Shown one piece after another: positions 34,276-46,131 of a stretch of DNA of 64,000 nt. Position 1 is the stretch's first letter. Every line of letters begins with the position of its first letter. The stretch spans positions 205,949,953 through 206,013,952 of the forward strand of contig NC_134360.1 in the NCBI RefSeq assembly GCF_048569485.1. The letters run 5' to 3'. The notes below the pieces were generated by a model. The model was not told where the DNA came from, did not search any database, and worked only from the letters and a program-made list of their open reading frames with translations. Source of the DNA: Anomaloglossus baeobatrachus (lineage: Eukaryota; Chordata; Amphibia; Anura; Aromobatidae). The position numbers and the translations under genes are program-made.

Positions 34276-36300
34276 GGTGGAAACACATCTATGCGAGTAA
34301 AATCGGTCCGAGTTGGCTGAAAAAAACTCGGCTGATTTTAGTTCACGTTAGGTCCGAGTGCAATGCAAGTGCGATGCTTTTTCTGAATAAATTAATGATT
34401 TTACTAGCGTGTGTAATGCGTGTGTAATGCGTATTTTTTACTATGTGATCTGCCATTCAGCTCTGCTACATGGCCGCTGACAGCAGACACAGACAGCCAT
34501 GTAGTAGAGCTGAATGGCAGATGACAGCAGACACAGACAGAGCCGCACAATCAGAATGAACTCGGGTGAACTTCACCCAACTTCATTGTCATGCTGCGGC
34601 TCTGTCTGTGTCGCGTCCTGATTAGCGGTCACCAGTGAAGGACTCACCGGTGACCGCTAATCCCCTGAGTGACTGAAGTTAGCAGCCCTCTCTCATACTC
34701 ACCGATCCCAGGCACGGTGCTGCACGGCGTTCACACTGTTCCGGCAGCTTTTACTATTTTGAAAAAGCCGGCCGCTCATTAAACAATCTCGTATTCCCTG
34801 CTTTCCCCGCCCACAGGCGCCTATGATTGGTTGCAGTGAGACACGCCTCCACGCTGAGTGACAGGTGTCTCACTGCAACCAATCACAGCAGTCGGTGGGC
34901 GAGTCTATACTGTGCAGTGAAATAAATAAATAAATAATTAAAAAAAACGGCGTGCAGTCCCCCCCCCCCAATTTTAATACCAGCCAGATACAGCCATACG
35001 GCTGAAGGCTGGTATTCTCAGGATGGGGAGCTCCACGTTATGGGGAGCCCCCCAGCCTAACAATATCAGTCAGCAGCCGCCCAGAATTGCCGCATACATT
35101 AGATGCGACAGTTCTCGGACAGTACCCGGCTCTTCCCGATTTGCCCTGGTGCGTTGGCAAATCGGGGTAATAAGTAGTTAATGTCAGCCCATAGCTGACA
35201 CTAAATCCTAGATTAATCATGTCAGGCATCTATGAGACACCCTCCATGATTAATCTGTAAGTTACAGTAAATAAACACACACACACCTGAAAAAATCATT
35301 TATTAGAAATTAAAAACACTAACAAATTCCCTGGTTCAGCAATTTAATAAGCCCCAAAAAGCCCTCCATGTCCGGCGTAATCCACGGACCTCCAGCGTCG
35401 CTTCCAGCTCTGCTCCATGGAGGTGGCAGGAGCTGCAGAATACACCGCCGCTCCGGTCACCTCCAAGCAGCAACTGAGGTGAGTATCGCGATCGGCTGAG
35501 CTGTCACTGAGGTTACCCGCTGTCACTGGATCCAGCGGTGGCCGCGATTAACCTCAGTGACAGCTCAGCTGATCGCGCTACTCACCTCAGTTGCTGCGTG
35601 GAGGTGACAGGAGCGGCGGTGTCTTCTGCAGCTCCGGTCACCTTCATACAGCAGAGCTGGAAGCGACGCTGAAGGTCCGTGGATTACGCCGGACATGGAG
35701 GGCTTTTTGGGGCTTATTAAATTGCTGAACTAGGGAATTTGTTAGTGTTTTTAATTTCTAATAAATTATTTTTTCAGGTATGTGTGTGTGTGTTTATTTA
35801 CTGTAACTTACAGATTAATCATGGAGGGTGTCTCATAGACGCCTGACATGATTAATCTAGGATTTAGTGGCAGCTATGGGCTGCAATTAACTCCTTATTA
35901 CCCCGATTTGCCAACGCACCAGGGCAAATCGGGAAGAGCCGGGTACAGTCCCAGAACTGTCGCATCTAATGTATGCGGCAATTCTGGGCGGCTGCTGACT
36001 GATATTGTTAGGCTGGGGGGCTCCCCATAACGTGGAGCTCCCCATCCTGAGAATACCAGCCTTCAGCCGTATGGCTGTATCTGGCTGGTATTAAAATTGG
36101 GGGGGACCGCACGCCATTTTTTTAAATTATTTATTTATTTCACTGCACAGTATAGACTCGCCCACCGGCTGCTGTGATTGGTTGCAGTGAGACACCTGTC
36201 ACTCAGCGTGGAGGCGTGTATCACTGCAACCAATCATAGGCGCCGGTGGGCAGGTAAAGCAGGGAATACGAGATTGTTTAATGAGCGGCCGGCACTGCTA
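34276..36300. repeat. Large compound palindrome (arms about 34770-35530 and 35535-36294)
   Basis: After a short MITE-like start at 34276, CCGGCCGCTCATTAAACAAT at about 34768 is matched in reverse near 36274-36293. The two arms match over roughly 750 bp and meet near 35530. The arms carry CCAAT/ATTGG boxes within a smaller hairpin. A second, related copy fills most of 48160-49960. Confidence 0.85.
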
Positions 36301-36387
36301 GGCGGACCCCCAAACCCCTGTAATCTCTGCATTCACACAGCTACTGCATTTTTAAACAGCAACCTCTAGATATGACGTTGAGCACAT

Positions 36388-37519
36388 GCCAAAATAAACT
36401 TAAGTGGTTCAGATGGAAGGCAACCGGCTGTGGTGAGCCACAGGTCATTGAGAAAACCATGAATGCCAACATGTACTGTGACATACTGAAGGAGATCTAT
36501 TTATCTATGCTAGTGTATGCAGGGATTAGCCTAACCATCAGAAACTGGGCCGCAAGGCAGTATTCCAACAAGGATAACAACTCCAAACACACCTCCTAGA
36601 TGACCACTGCCTTGCTTTAGAAACTGAGGGTAAAGGTGTTGGACTGAGCATCTGTGGAGCCTCCTCAAACGGAAGGTGGAGGAACGGAAGATCCCTAACA
36701 TCCACCAGCTCCGTGATGTCATCATGGAGGATGGAGAGGATCCAGCGGCTCCTGTGAAGCTCTAGTGATCTCCATGCCAGAGAGTTAAGGCCGCTTTACA
36801 CACTGCGATATCGGTCCTGATATCGCTAGTGTGGGTACCCGCCCCCATCTGTTGTGCGACACGGGCAAATCGCTGCCCGTGCCGCACAACATCGCCCAGA
36901 CCCGTCACACATACTTACCTGCCCGGCGACGTCGCTGTGACCGGCGAACCGCCTCCTTTCTAAGGGGGCGGTCCGTGCGGCGTCACAGCGACGTCACTGA
37001 GCGGCAGCCCAATAGCAGCGGAGGGGCGGAAGTGAGCGGGACGTAACATCCCGCCCACCTCCTTCTTTCTGCATAGCGGCCGGGAGGCAGGTAAGGAGAG
37101 CTTCCTCGTTCCTGCGGTGTCACACGGAGCGATGTGTGCTGCCGCAGGAACGAGGAACAACTTCGTTACTGCTGCAGTAACGATTTTTGAGAATGGACCC
37201 CCATGTCACCGATGAGCGATTTTGCACGTTTTTGCAACGATGCAAAATCGCTCATCGGTGTCACACGCAACGGCATCGCTAATGCGGCCGGATGTGCGTC
37301 ACCAAATCCGTGACCCCAACAAGTTCGCATTAGCGATGTCGTAGCGTGTAAAGCCCCCTTTAAGGCAGTGCTGGAAAATAATGGTGTCCACACAAAATAT
37401 TGACACATTGGAAACAATTTGGTCATTTTGTCTTAGGCATGTACTCACTTTGGTTGTCAGCGGTTTAGATATTACTGGCTGTATGATGACTTTAGAGGAC
37501 ACCAAATTTACACTGTTAG
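36388..37519 (+). mobile_element. Tc1-like transposon remnant, plus strand, inverted relative to the one at 33491
   Basis: It encodes NKLKWFRWKA, then NMYCDILKEI, a short T2-MITE scar, KDNNSKHTS and later KAVLENNGVHTKY followed by the stop near 37403. 3' non-coding sequence with a GTACTCACTTTGGTTGTCAG motif follows. It is interrupted by a MITE at 36788-37359. Several stops and deletions make it dead. Confidence 0.8.
36788..37359. mobile_element. PIF/Harbinger-like palindromic MITE in Tc1 (572 bp)
   Basis: Ends AGGCCGCTTTACACACTGCG and, reversed, AGGGGGCTTTACACGCTACG, flanked by a perfect TTA duplication (36785-36787 and 37360-37362). Confidence 0.9.
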
Positions 37520-37900
37520 GCCAGGGCCACATGGGGCACTAGTGCGATCCTCGCATGACTCTCTGCTCATGCTGGCAGCACAGCGGGAGCCGAGTGTCCT
37601 GTGAGTGTCACTGCGACTGAGGTCCGATCCTGTGATCGGACCACAGCTGCGGGGGGCGGGCTGGGTCTCAGGAGAGGAGGGCCGGCACTGAGGAGGGGAG
37701 GGAGGGATTTATCTCCCTCTCTCCTCCGTAGCCAGCTATTGCCATTCTCACTCTGCACTCTCAGTACATCGGTGGGTCCCTAACTCTGACGCCCTACTGC
37801 GGAGCCGTGTACTAACCACTGCAGCAGTGACAATGCACCAGCAGGAAGGTGACCTGGTGCCTCACAACACCCATGCTGCACGGCTGAGTCCTCATGACTC
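37520..37900. repeat. MITE-like left end, incomplete
   Basis: Begins GGCCAGGGCCACATGGGGC after TTA, with a GATCCGATCCTGTGATCGGA-like hairpin near 37622-37650. I could not find the right end. Confidence 0.4.
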
Positions 37901-37993
37901 CAGGCCCCATCGCCCCACAGACACAAAATTACTGCAACAATGGCCTCCACACAGCACAAACACCCTGTGAAGGGACCAGATTAACTCACCTTT

Positions 37994-38499
37994 GGCTACT
38001 TTCACACATCCGGTTTTTGCTCTGCGGCACAATACGGCGCTCTGCAGAAAAACCGCAACCGTTTTTTTTGCCGCCGGTTGCGGAGTTTTTTGCATAGACT
38101 TACATTAGTGCCGTATTGTGCTGCATGGGCTTGCGTTCGGTCCGGTTTTTGCCGCATGCGGCAGATTTAGCCGATGCCGCGGCCGGATGGAACGTTGCCT
38201 GCAACGCTTTTTGCTCCGGCAAAAAAAAACGCATCGCACTGCATCCGGCCGCTGCGGCGAATTTTTCAATGCATGCCTATGGACGCCGGATGCGGCGCAA
38301 TGCAGGAAAAAAACGCATCCGGCCGCTGCATGCGGTTTCTTCCACTGCGCATGCTCAGTAGCGTGTCGCAACCGGAAAAAAACGGAACGGCCGCATGTAA
38401 AAACTTATGCAAAGGATGCGGTGTTTTCGGCTCATCCATTGCATAGGTTTCACAGCCGGATTGAGCCGCACGGCTCAAACCGGATGTGTGAAAGTAGCC
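37994..38499. mobile_element. MITE with GGCTACTTTCACAC ends (506 bp)
   Basis: Ends GGCTACTTTCACACATCCGG and its reverse complement; the right flank is TTA. It is closely related to the copy at 59400. The inside is rich in GCATCCGGCCGC and complements. Confidence 0.85.
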
Positions 38500-38622
38500 T
38501 TACACCAGCTCCCATTATGTGAACTGAGCGCAGTCTACTGCTAATTAACATCACCTGTGCCAAATGGACATAATGTATAATCTATGCATAATGTATCCCC
38601 TATTTTTTTTTTTTTGTTTTTA

Positions 38623-38836
38623 GGCTAGTTTCACACATCCGGCTTTTCGCCGGATTCGGCGCACGCCAGTACAGTGTGTACAGTACAATGGCAGCACGAC
38701 AAGCTCCGGTCACATGCTGTCATGTGACCGGAGCATGTGACCCGGAAGTTGCGGCGCTGCCATTGTACTTTATACACTGTACTAGAGTGCGCCGAATCCG
38801 GCAAACCGGCGAAAAGCCAGATGTGTGAAACCAGCC
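38623..38836. mobile_element. Short MITE with GGCTAGTTTCACAC ends (214 bp)
   Basis: Ends GGCTAGTTTCACACATCCGG and, reversed, GGCTGGTTTCACACATCTGG, flanked by a TTA duplication (38620-38622 and 38837-38839). It is a near-perfect hairpin that includes ACAGTGT motifs. Confidence 0.88.
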
Positions 38837-39114
38837 TTACTTGGATCAGCACTCCTCCCATTTGGCACAGGTGACTTTAATTAGCATGATCTCCTATGAC
38901 AAAAAAAAAGAGGAGGAAAAAAACACAAGTGAAAAAACATGCAAACACAATGAAAAATGTGCGTTTTTCCTGCCAAAACATGCTTTATGTGCATAAAATA
39001 AGCACATAAAAAAAAACGTGGGGACCTAAGGATTTTCTCTTTTTTTTTTCTTTAAACTTTGCAGTGGTGCTCAGGGTCCTTTCATGACCTACTTTTTCCA
39101 ATAGTGTGTTCACA

Positions 39115-39352
39115 GGGTGGCTCAGTGGTTAGCACTGCAGTCTTGCAGCGCTGGGGTCCTGGGTTCAAATCCCACCAAGGCTGACATCTGCAAGGAGTTT
39201 GTATGTTCTCCCCGTGTTTGCGTGGCTTTCCTCTGATTTAAAGACATACTGATAGTGAATTTAGATTGTGAGCCCCAATGGGGACAGGGATGCTGATGTA
39301 TGTAAAGCGCTGTGGAATTAATATCGCCATATAAGTAAAGAAATAATAAATA
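39115..39352 (+). mobile_element. tRNA-derived SINE (V-SINE-like)
   Basis: The head has an A box (TGGCTCAGTGGT, 39118-39129) and a B box (GGTTCAAATCC, 39162-39172). A central part TGTATGTTCTCCCCGTGTTT resembles the conserved domain of vertebrate V-SINEs. The tail ends in an A/T-rich AAATAATAAAT repeat. It is not a functional tRNA: no acceptor stem closes and a long body follows. Confidence 0.85.
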
Positions 39353-39611
39353 TATCCCGCTAAAGCCATCTCACAAATAGTCCCAAAAACATTGAGACTG
39401 ATTGATGGGTCAGGCACTACCCCAAATGCAACTGCAAACTTTATATGATCGTATAATGACATGTTCTATAAAGCTGATTCTGTCAATATTTTGCGTTTTC
39501 ATTTCTTCAGTATTTTTAACTTCTTTGTTTGCCGTCAGTATTATCACAGCTGAGAATTTGTTTCAGTTGCATCAGTTCTCAGCAATCATCTGTGAGCTGC
39601 ATCCAGGGGTA

Positions 39612-40498
39612 CCGTGTTTCCGCGAAAATAAGACAGGGTCTTATGTTATTTTTTGCTCCTAAAGGTGTGCTAGGGCTTATTTTCAGGGGGTGTCTTTTAT
39701 ATTTTCCCATGAACAACAATCTACATTTATTCTTGAACAAAAAAAACCCCAACAATTATTCCAATCTAATCCTGTCATCACATTCTAGAACATCAACATT
39801 TTGTGTTAATCCCATTACTGGGTCAGATGCACATTTTCTTATATGACCTGCGACTTTCGTGGAGCAGAACCCGTCCTATAGTGGTGGGGACAGACCATAT
39901 TTACAAAGGGTTAAATTACCTGCTTATATTTATTATTCTCTATGTACTGCTAAGTTTGCCCCAAAAAGAAAGGAGACACCCCTAAAAGAATCGCACTTAC
40001 CAGACCCCAAACAATTAGAGTTGACAAGTGAATGGGCTCTCACATACAAATCTGCGTCGCTGTCAGGTCCCCTGCATTCTATAGCGGTTGGCTCCCCCTG
40101 TTGACTGAAAGCAGTATCACTCATGCAGAGTGAAACTGGTACCCGATCTCTTTGTGAGAGCTGCAGTGTAATCGAGCTGAAACGGCGAGAGACGTGACGG
40201 CGACGCAGATCTCTGTGTGAGAGCCCATCCACCATCGCTGCTTGCCAACTGTAATTGTTTGGGGTCTGGTGAGTGCATTTTTGTTTGTTTTTTTGGAGGG
40301 TGTGGTGTGGATATCTGCTTTCTTTGATGAATGGTCCTGCTGTATTCTTTAACTTTATTTGCTTGGACACTTCCTTATTGAATCATAACTAGGGCTTATT
40401 TTTGGACTAGGGCGTATATTTTTACCATACTCCGAAAAGCCCTAAAAATCCTTATAGGGCTTATTTTTGGAGTAGGTCCTATTTTCAGGGAAACGGGA
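39612..40498. mobile_element. TA-flanked mariner-type MITE (about 890 bp)
   Basis: Ends CCGTGTTTCCGCGAAAATAAG and, reversed, TCCCGTTTCCCTGAAAATAG, flanked by TA. Near the middle (about 39992-40280) lies another hairpin with CCAGACCCCAAACAATTA and its partner TGTTTGGGGTCTGG, perhaps a nested element. Confidence 0.65.
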
Positions 40499-40612
40499 TA
40501 TCTCTCATGTTGTAATAGTTGGGGTTTTTTGTTTTTTTGTTTTTTTTACAATGTTTCATCTCATGTAACTTAGGAGAGATTGTCTAGACTGGATACAAGA
40601 AAGCCGAGTTCT

Positions 40613-41601
40613 TTAAAGGGAACCTATCAGCAGAAATTTTGCCCTAAACCTAAAAGTTTCCCCTTCTGCGGCTCCTGGGCTGTATTCTAGCAATGTTCCT
40701 ATGGTTATTCTGCTCCCTTTTAGATCAAAATAAATAGTTTTTATAAAGTGGTACCTTTCAGTTTGAAAATCTTGTTAATTCTACCACGGGGACGGGCTGT
40801 CTGTTGTCCGTTACTGTACCTCCTGCCGCTTTAGGCCGTCCCCCAACGCTCATTTACATACCTCAGGACGCCGCCCAGTGCATCCGAGGTCTCGCACATG
40901 CGCCGTGCCACTGTAGCGGGACTGTGCACAGTGGGACCGCTGGTGACGTTGTGCAGGCACGAGATTATGGGCGGCGCTGTGATTTTCATCAGCAAGCTCC
41001 CGCCCATAATCTTGTACCCGCGCTTTCCCCTCTGCCTCCACCGTTCTGCGCATGCCCTGGCCAGATGACCCAACATCACCTCTTTCCCATCTAGCCCTGG
41101 AGCAAGAAATAGATGGGAGGAGCGGAGAAGGACACCACCGATCATCTGGTCATCTGGCCAGGGCATGCGCAGAACGGTGGAGGCAGAGGGGAAAGCGCGG
41201 GCATGAGATTATGGGCTGGAGCTTGCTGATGAAAATCACAGCGCCGCCCATAATCTCGTGCCTGCGCAACGTCACCAGCGGTCCCACTGTGCACAGTCCC
41301 GCTACAGTGCCACAGCGCATGCGCGAGATCTCGGACGCACTGGGCGGCGCCCTGAGGTATGTAAATGAGCATTGGGGACGGCCTAAAGCGGCAGGAGGGA
41401 CAGTAACGGACAACAGACAGCCCGCCCCCGTGTACCATTAACAAGATTTTCAAACTGAAAGGTACCACTTTATAAACTATTTATTTTGATCTAAAAGGGG
41501 GCAGAATAACTATAGGAACCTTGCTAGAATGCAGCCCAGGAGCCGCAGAAGGGGAAACCTTTAGGTTTAGGGCAAAATTTCTGCTGACAGGTTCCCTTTA
41601 A
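40613..41601. mobile_element. T2/Kolobok-type palindromic MITE (about 990 bp)
   Basis: TTAA at 40613-40616 and 41598-41601; ends AGGGAACCTATCAGCAG and, reversed, AGGGAACCTGTCAGCAG. It is a long inverted repeat meeting near 41100, related to 26046-27051. Confidence 0.9.
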
Positions 41602-42008
41602 AATGGTTCGGATCTAAAACAGAAAGTATATTAGAAAGTTGCAGAACTTTTTATTTCCTATGGGTCGCCATGCTGCGGCGAGGTTTCTGCCCCTATTGGC
41701 TTCCAATCAAGACTAATATATCTGCGAGCGAAGCTGACAGCGCTCCCATTAACGTCAGTACAATCAGGGAAATCTCCGAGTGAAGCCAAAGGGCACAATA
41801 TGCACTGAAGCATTGCAACCCTGTCATTCTGATGATCGGTGGGGGGCTAAGATCATCGTCCCCCCGAGGAAACATCCTCCACTGTATACTGCAGCACACA
41901 GTTTATTAGATGACAAGCCTTCATCATTCCCGTTATACAGATTTATAAGCTCTAATGGCAGAGGTTTGCTGTGATATTATGTATGATGGCGGCATTATTT
42001 CTTTCTAG

Positions 42009-42270
42009 GTGACATTGGTTGTGAATGTGGCCAGTCAATGTGGCTTCACCGATGGCCACTACAGGGCATTGCAGAAGCTGCAGCGGGACCTGGGACCTTA
42101 CCACTTCAACGTTTTGGGCTTTCCCTGTAACCAGTTTGGGCATCAGGAGCCAAACAGCGAACGTGAGATCGACTCTTTTGTCAAAAAGAATTACAGCGTT
42201 ACCTTTCCCATGTTCAGCAAGATTGCGGTGACCGGTGTCGGAGCCAATGCTGCCTACAAATATCTGACAG
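42009..42270 (+). CDS. GPX7: Glutathione peroxidase 7, exon 2 (residues 45-131 and first base of codon 132)
   Basis: This exon carries the catalytic centre. The peroxidatic cysteine is Cys55 in VNVASQCGF, encoded by TGT, so this is the cysteine form and not a selenoprotein. Cys84 and Gln86 lie in the FPCNQFG box, the second conserved cysteine and a member of the catalytic tetrad. The segment SVTFPMFSKIAVTG is nearly identical to human GPX7. The exon opens after TTTCTAG in phase 0 and closes at ACAG|GTGAGG in phase 1. No stop or frameshift is present. Gln54 replaces the Glu of human GPX7 next to the catalytic Cys, a mild change. Confidence 0.97.
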
Positions 42271-42679
42271 GTGAGGACGGGGACTACTGATCACGTAAGC
42301 GCTGCACCTTGTATCAGCAATATACTCGGCTATCTCCATCGCGCACATAGAAGCCTATTCTCCCATTCTCAAGATTGGACATTACAAATATCTATGTTTC
42401 ACTATGAAATGCCGCAATTCAGAGCGAAACATTAATATTTGCAATGATGGAGTCTTTTTTTGTTTGCTTTATTCCGGCAGTGACGCTGGCAGTATAATTC
42501 ACCTGAAAAGTTCCAATTAACATTAAAAAAAGGCATTTTTTTCCATATCAGAATCTGTATTAAAAATAAAGAAATCTTGCAATTTTCACACTGGCCACTG
42601 GGGCTATTTTAAACTGTATCTTCCTCTTCTGTACAGAAGAATTTTCAGCAGTCTCATTATCATCACAGACAGGTTTACA

Positions 42680-43190
42680 ATGACAGATAACTCCTTTATG
42701 TACAAAATGTTAAGAGGATCCACTATTCACAATAAGTGATGTCACAGCTCACCTCCTCCTCCTGAACAATGAGAAGTAACTTCTATATACATTAAACAAC
42801 AAAGGATCCACCATTTACTTCAGATGATGTCACAGCTCACCTCTTCCTCCTGTACAATGACTGATAACACCTCTTTATACAGTAGATAACACGAGATACA
42901 TCATTAATAATTGATGTCACAGCTCACCACCTCCGCTTCCTCCTATAAAACGACTGATAACACATCTACATACAGTAGAGAAGTCAGGATTCACCATTCA
43001 CAATAGATGGTCACAGCTCACCTCCTTTTGCTAACACCTCTATATACAGTAGAGAACACAGAATCCACTATTCACAATGGGTGATGTCACAGCTCACCTC
43101 CTCCTGGTCAATGACAGATAACACTGGATCCACTAATCACAATAGGTGATGTCACAGCTCACCCCCTCCTCCTGTACAATTACCTTGCAC
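42680..43190. repeat. Irregular tandem repeat, 70-95 bp, about six copies
   Basis: GTCACAGCTCACC recurs at about 42748, 42828, 42915, 43011, 43085 and 43154. Each is followed by an imperfect CCTGTACAATGACTGATAAC and a GGATCCACCATTCACAAT segment. Confidence 0.9.
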
Positions 43191-43719
43191 ACACTCATTA
43201 GATGTTTCAGTATTAAATATAACATCTGAGTCAGTCTATTGCTGTCAATGTACATGTAAATTTCCTGAGACAATAGGAAAGTTTCTAACCTTTTGACTAT
43301 AGGTCGTGAAATAAATAATTTTTGTTAGTAATGATTTTATTTTTCAAGTTTAAATCTAATTTAGCCTCTTAGTGCCGACCCCCGTACATGTACAGTCCCC
43401 ATATGCTATCACTGGATGGTGTAGGCTCAGGAGCTGAGCCCGCTCTGTACATTGCCAGCACCCAATAGTAACTGATGAGTTTGGAGCTTGCTGCGATCAC
43501 ATGAGTTTAATCTCTTTAATGCCAGTGGGAAACGTGACAGTGGCAAAAACGCAATACAAAGTGATCAAAATGACGTATGTGCCCAAAATGGTTTCTGCTC
43601 GATACACAAAAAACAATTGACATTAAAAATAAAGAAGCTTTGAGTTTTTAATATTGTGGTTTTTTTTTTTTTTTTTTTTTGCATATCACTACATTTTTTG
43701 TACTGACCTGAAAAACTTA

Positions 43720-44715
43720 TTAAAAAGGTTGTCCACTACTTATACATTGATGGCATACCCTTAGGGGTACTTTGCACGTTGCGACATCACTAGCCGATTG
43801 TAGCGATGACGAGCGCGATAGTACCGGCCCCCGTCGTACATGCGATATCTTGTGATTGCTGCCGTAGCGAACATTATCGCTACGGCAGCTTCACACGCAC
43901 TTACCTGCCCTGCGACGTCGCTCTGGCCGGCAATCAGCCTCCTTCCTAAGGGGGCGGGTCGTGCGGCGTCACAGCGACATCACACGGCAGTCGGCCAATA
44001 GAAGCGGAGGGGCGGAGATGAGCGGGACGTAAACATCCCACCCACCTCCTTCCTTCCGCATAGCCGGCGTGAGCTGCGGTGATGCAGGTAGATGTTCCTC
44101 GCTCCTGCGGCTTCACACACAGCGATGTGTGCTGCCGCAGGGGAACGAGGAACAACATCGTACCGTCGCAGCAGCTACATCATAGAAATGTCGGACGCTA
44201 CACCAATGATACGATTACGACGCTTTTGCGCTCGTTAATCATATCATAAAGGATTTACACACTCCGATATCGGCAGCGACGATGGATGTGCGTCACTTTC
44301 GATTTGACCCCACCGACATCGCAGCTGCGATTATCGTAGTGTGCAAAGTACCTCTTAGGATAGGTCATCAATTTCTGATCGGCCGGGATCCGACACCCCG
44401 CACCTCCGCCGATCAGCTGTTCTCTGTGCCGGCGGGGGCAGCAGGCAGCTGGAAATGCTCAGCTCCGGAGCTGCTCCGTCTTCAGATAGTGGCAGCAGCT
44501 GGGTATTGCACATCCACATCCTATTGATTAGAATGGGAGGCGGATGTGCAGTACCCGGCCGCGACCGCAATCAGTAGATAAAGCCGCTCTGGAGCTGAGC
44601 AATTCCAGCTGCCTGCTGTCACCGCCAGGACCAAGAACAGCTGATCGGCGGAAGTGAGGGGTGTCGAATCCTAAGGACAAGCCATCAATGTAAAAGAAGT
44701 GGACAATCCCTTTAA
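43720..44715. mobile_element. T2/Kolobok-type MITE, interrupted
   Basis: TTAA at 43720-43723 and 44712-44715; ends AAAGGTTGTCCACT and, reversed, AAAGGGATTGTCCACT. The arms share CATTGATGGC and the 'gccgatcagctgttc' segment. A Harbinger-like MITE sits in its left arm at 43764-44354. Confidence 0.85.
43764..44354. mobile_element. PIF/Harbinger-like MITE nested in a T2 MITE (591 bp)
   Basis: Ends GGGGTACTTTGCACGTTGCG and, reversed, GAGGTACTTTGCACACTACG, flanked by TTA (43761-43763 and 44355-44357). Confidence 0.92.
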
Positions 44716-45134
44716 GTTGGCAGGTTATTTTTTTACAGCACAACGAATTCCGTAAAAATTAACCCCCCCCCCCTCCCAAAACAGTCTCAAAATGGTCTAT
44801 TTTTTCATTATTTCAGAGCAGTTGGATTTTTTTTTCATTTTTTTTCTTACCATTTATTTTCCCATATAATGTAGTCATTCAAAGCTATAACTGTCAACAA
44901 AAACAATAATAAAAAAAAAGTTACGGCTTTTGGAAGAAGGAGAGAAAAAGATAATAAAGGCACAAAAAATGGAAAATCACCAGGTTCTTAAGGGGCTAAA
45001 CTGTATTTTGTTTTTTTGGGTTTTTTTCTGACTACACATTTCCTATAAGGTGGTCAGAGAGTAAAAAAAATCTAGGACTCTATCTCTAAAAAGTCCAATG
45101 TAGCAAAATTGGTGTCAGCCATTCTTGCTTTAAG

Positions 45135-45330
45135 GTCGGGGTCACACGGGCGTATGTTTTCTCCTGCGAGAGAATCTGGCCGATTTATCCTAACGGCACT
45201 CGGATAAAACGCTGATCAGAGTGTAGGGTGATGAACTTCCTATGATAAAGGGCGTCTCTGGGAGCCAAAAACGCGTCAGGTTTCCCTGTTCAGCAGTTTT
45301 TGTATGATTTTAACATGTTTTTTTAATTAA
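45135..45330. repeat. MITE end plus a possible hammerhead-like relic
   Basis: 45135 begins GGTCGGGGTCACACGGGCG, a typical local MITE end. At 45239-45280 the string CCTATGATAAAGGGC, loop, GAGCC, AAAAACGCGTC resembles a decayed hammerhead ribozyme of the kind found in Penelope-like elements. No coding remnant accompanies it. Confidence 0.35.
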
Positions 45331-45414
45331 CGTATTTTGCTTTTAATCTATATTTTTCTGGGCTGGATGTGCCTGCATTGTCTTCTCTCAAGTCACCCTA
45401 CCTTTTGCTCTGCT

Positions 45415-46131
45415 TTAAAGGGAACCTGTCAGGTCCTGTATGCACCCAGTACCACGACCAGTTCTGGGTACATATTGCTAATCCCTGCCCAACTGTTCCT
45501 GTATCTAGTAGCATAGATAAAGAGATCATTAGAAAAAGTATTTCTAAAGATCCTTTATGATATGCTAATGAGGCCAGGGACTAGTCACAAGGGCGTTAGT
45601 TCCCTTGGATTGTTGGCCTCCTTAGCAAGTAAGCACGCCCCTGTGGGAGTACTAACATGCTAATGAATGGGCAGCGTCAGAGGCTGGTCGATCTCATCTC
45701 TGCTGTAACATTGGTTTTCGGCTCAGTGCGCATGGGCATAAGTCCCCGGACGCGTCCCGGCTTCAAGCTGGTGTAGTGCGCATGACCGGAAGTCCAGAAA
45801 CTTCTGATCATGCGCACTGCCCAGCGTTCTGAAGCAATGCAATGGATACAGGTACGTTTGTCACTGCCGATGATGACGCTGGGCAATGGGCATTGAATAA
45901 CATGTTAGCACATCCCAATGGGTGTGATAACATGCTAAGAGGGCGGAATGAGAGCAGGAACTAAAGCCTTTGGGACTAGTCCCTGCGCTCATTAGCATAT
46001 CATAAAGGATCTTTAGAAATTCTTTTTCTAAAGATCTCTTTATCTATGCTACTAGATACAGGGATTAGATATATGCAACCAGAACTGCTCGTGGTTCTGG
46101 GTGCATATTGCACCTGACAGGTTCCCTTTAA
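45415..46131. mobile_element. T2/Kolobok-type palindromic MITE (717 bp)
   Basis: TTAA at 45415-45418 and 46128-46131; ends AGGGAACCTGTCAGG and its reverse complement. The arms share ATCCTTTATGATATGCTAAT and TGCACCCAG segments. Confidence 0.9.

Larger units (their letters stand above)
29547..42008 (+). other. GPX7: GPX7 intron 1 (12.5 kb)
   Basis: Donor GTGAGT and acceptor TTTCTAG are canonical. The intron is swollen by a 31-bp minisatellite, MITEs, Tc1 remnants, a large palindrome and a SINE. 29580-30340 holds only T-rich sequence with no gene; T runs near 29950-30115 are the only visible feature. Confidence 0.9.

Noticed and set aside
38105-38522. Overlapping 80-134-codon frames on both strands, repeated at 59511-59948
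   Set aside because: GC-rich MITE interiors; the two copies share sequence because they are the same family.
39115-39190. tRNA gene
   Set aside because: A and B boxes are present but the tRNA fold does not close and a SINE body follows.
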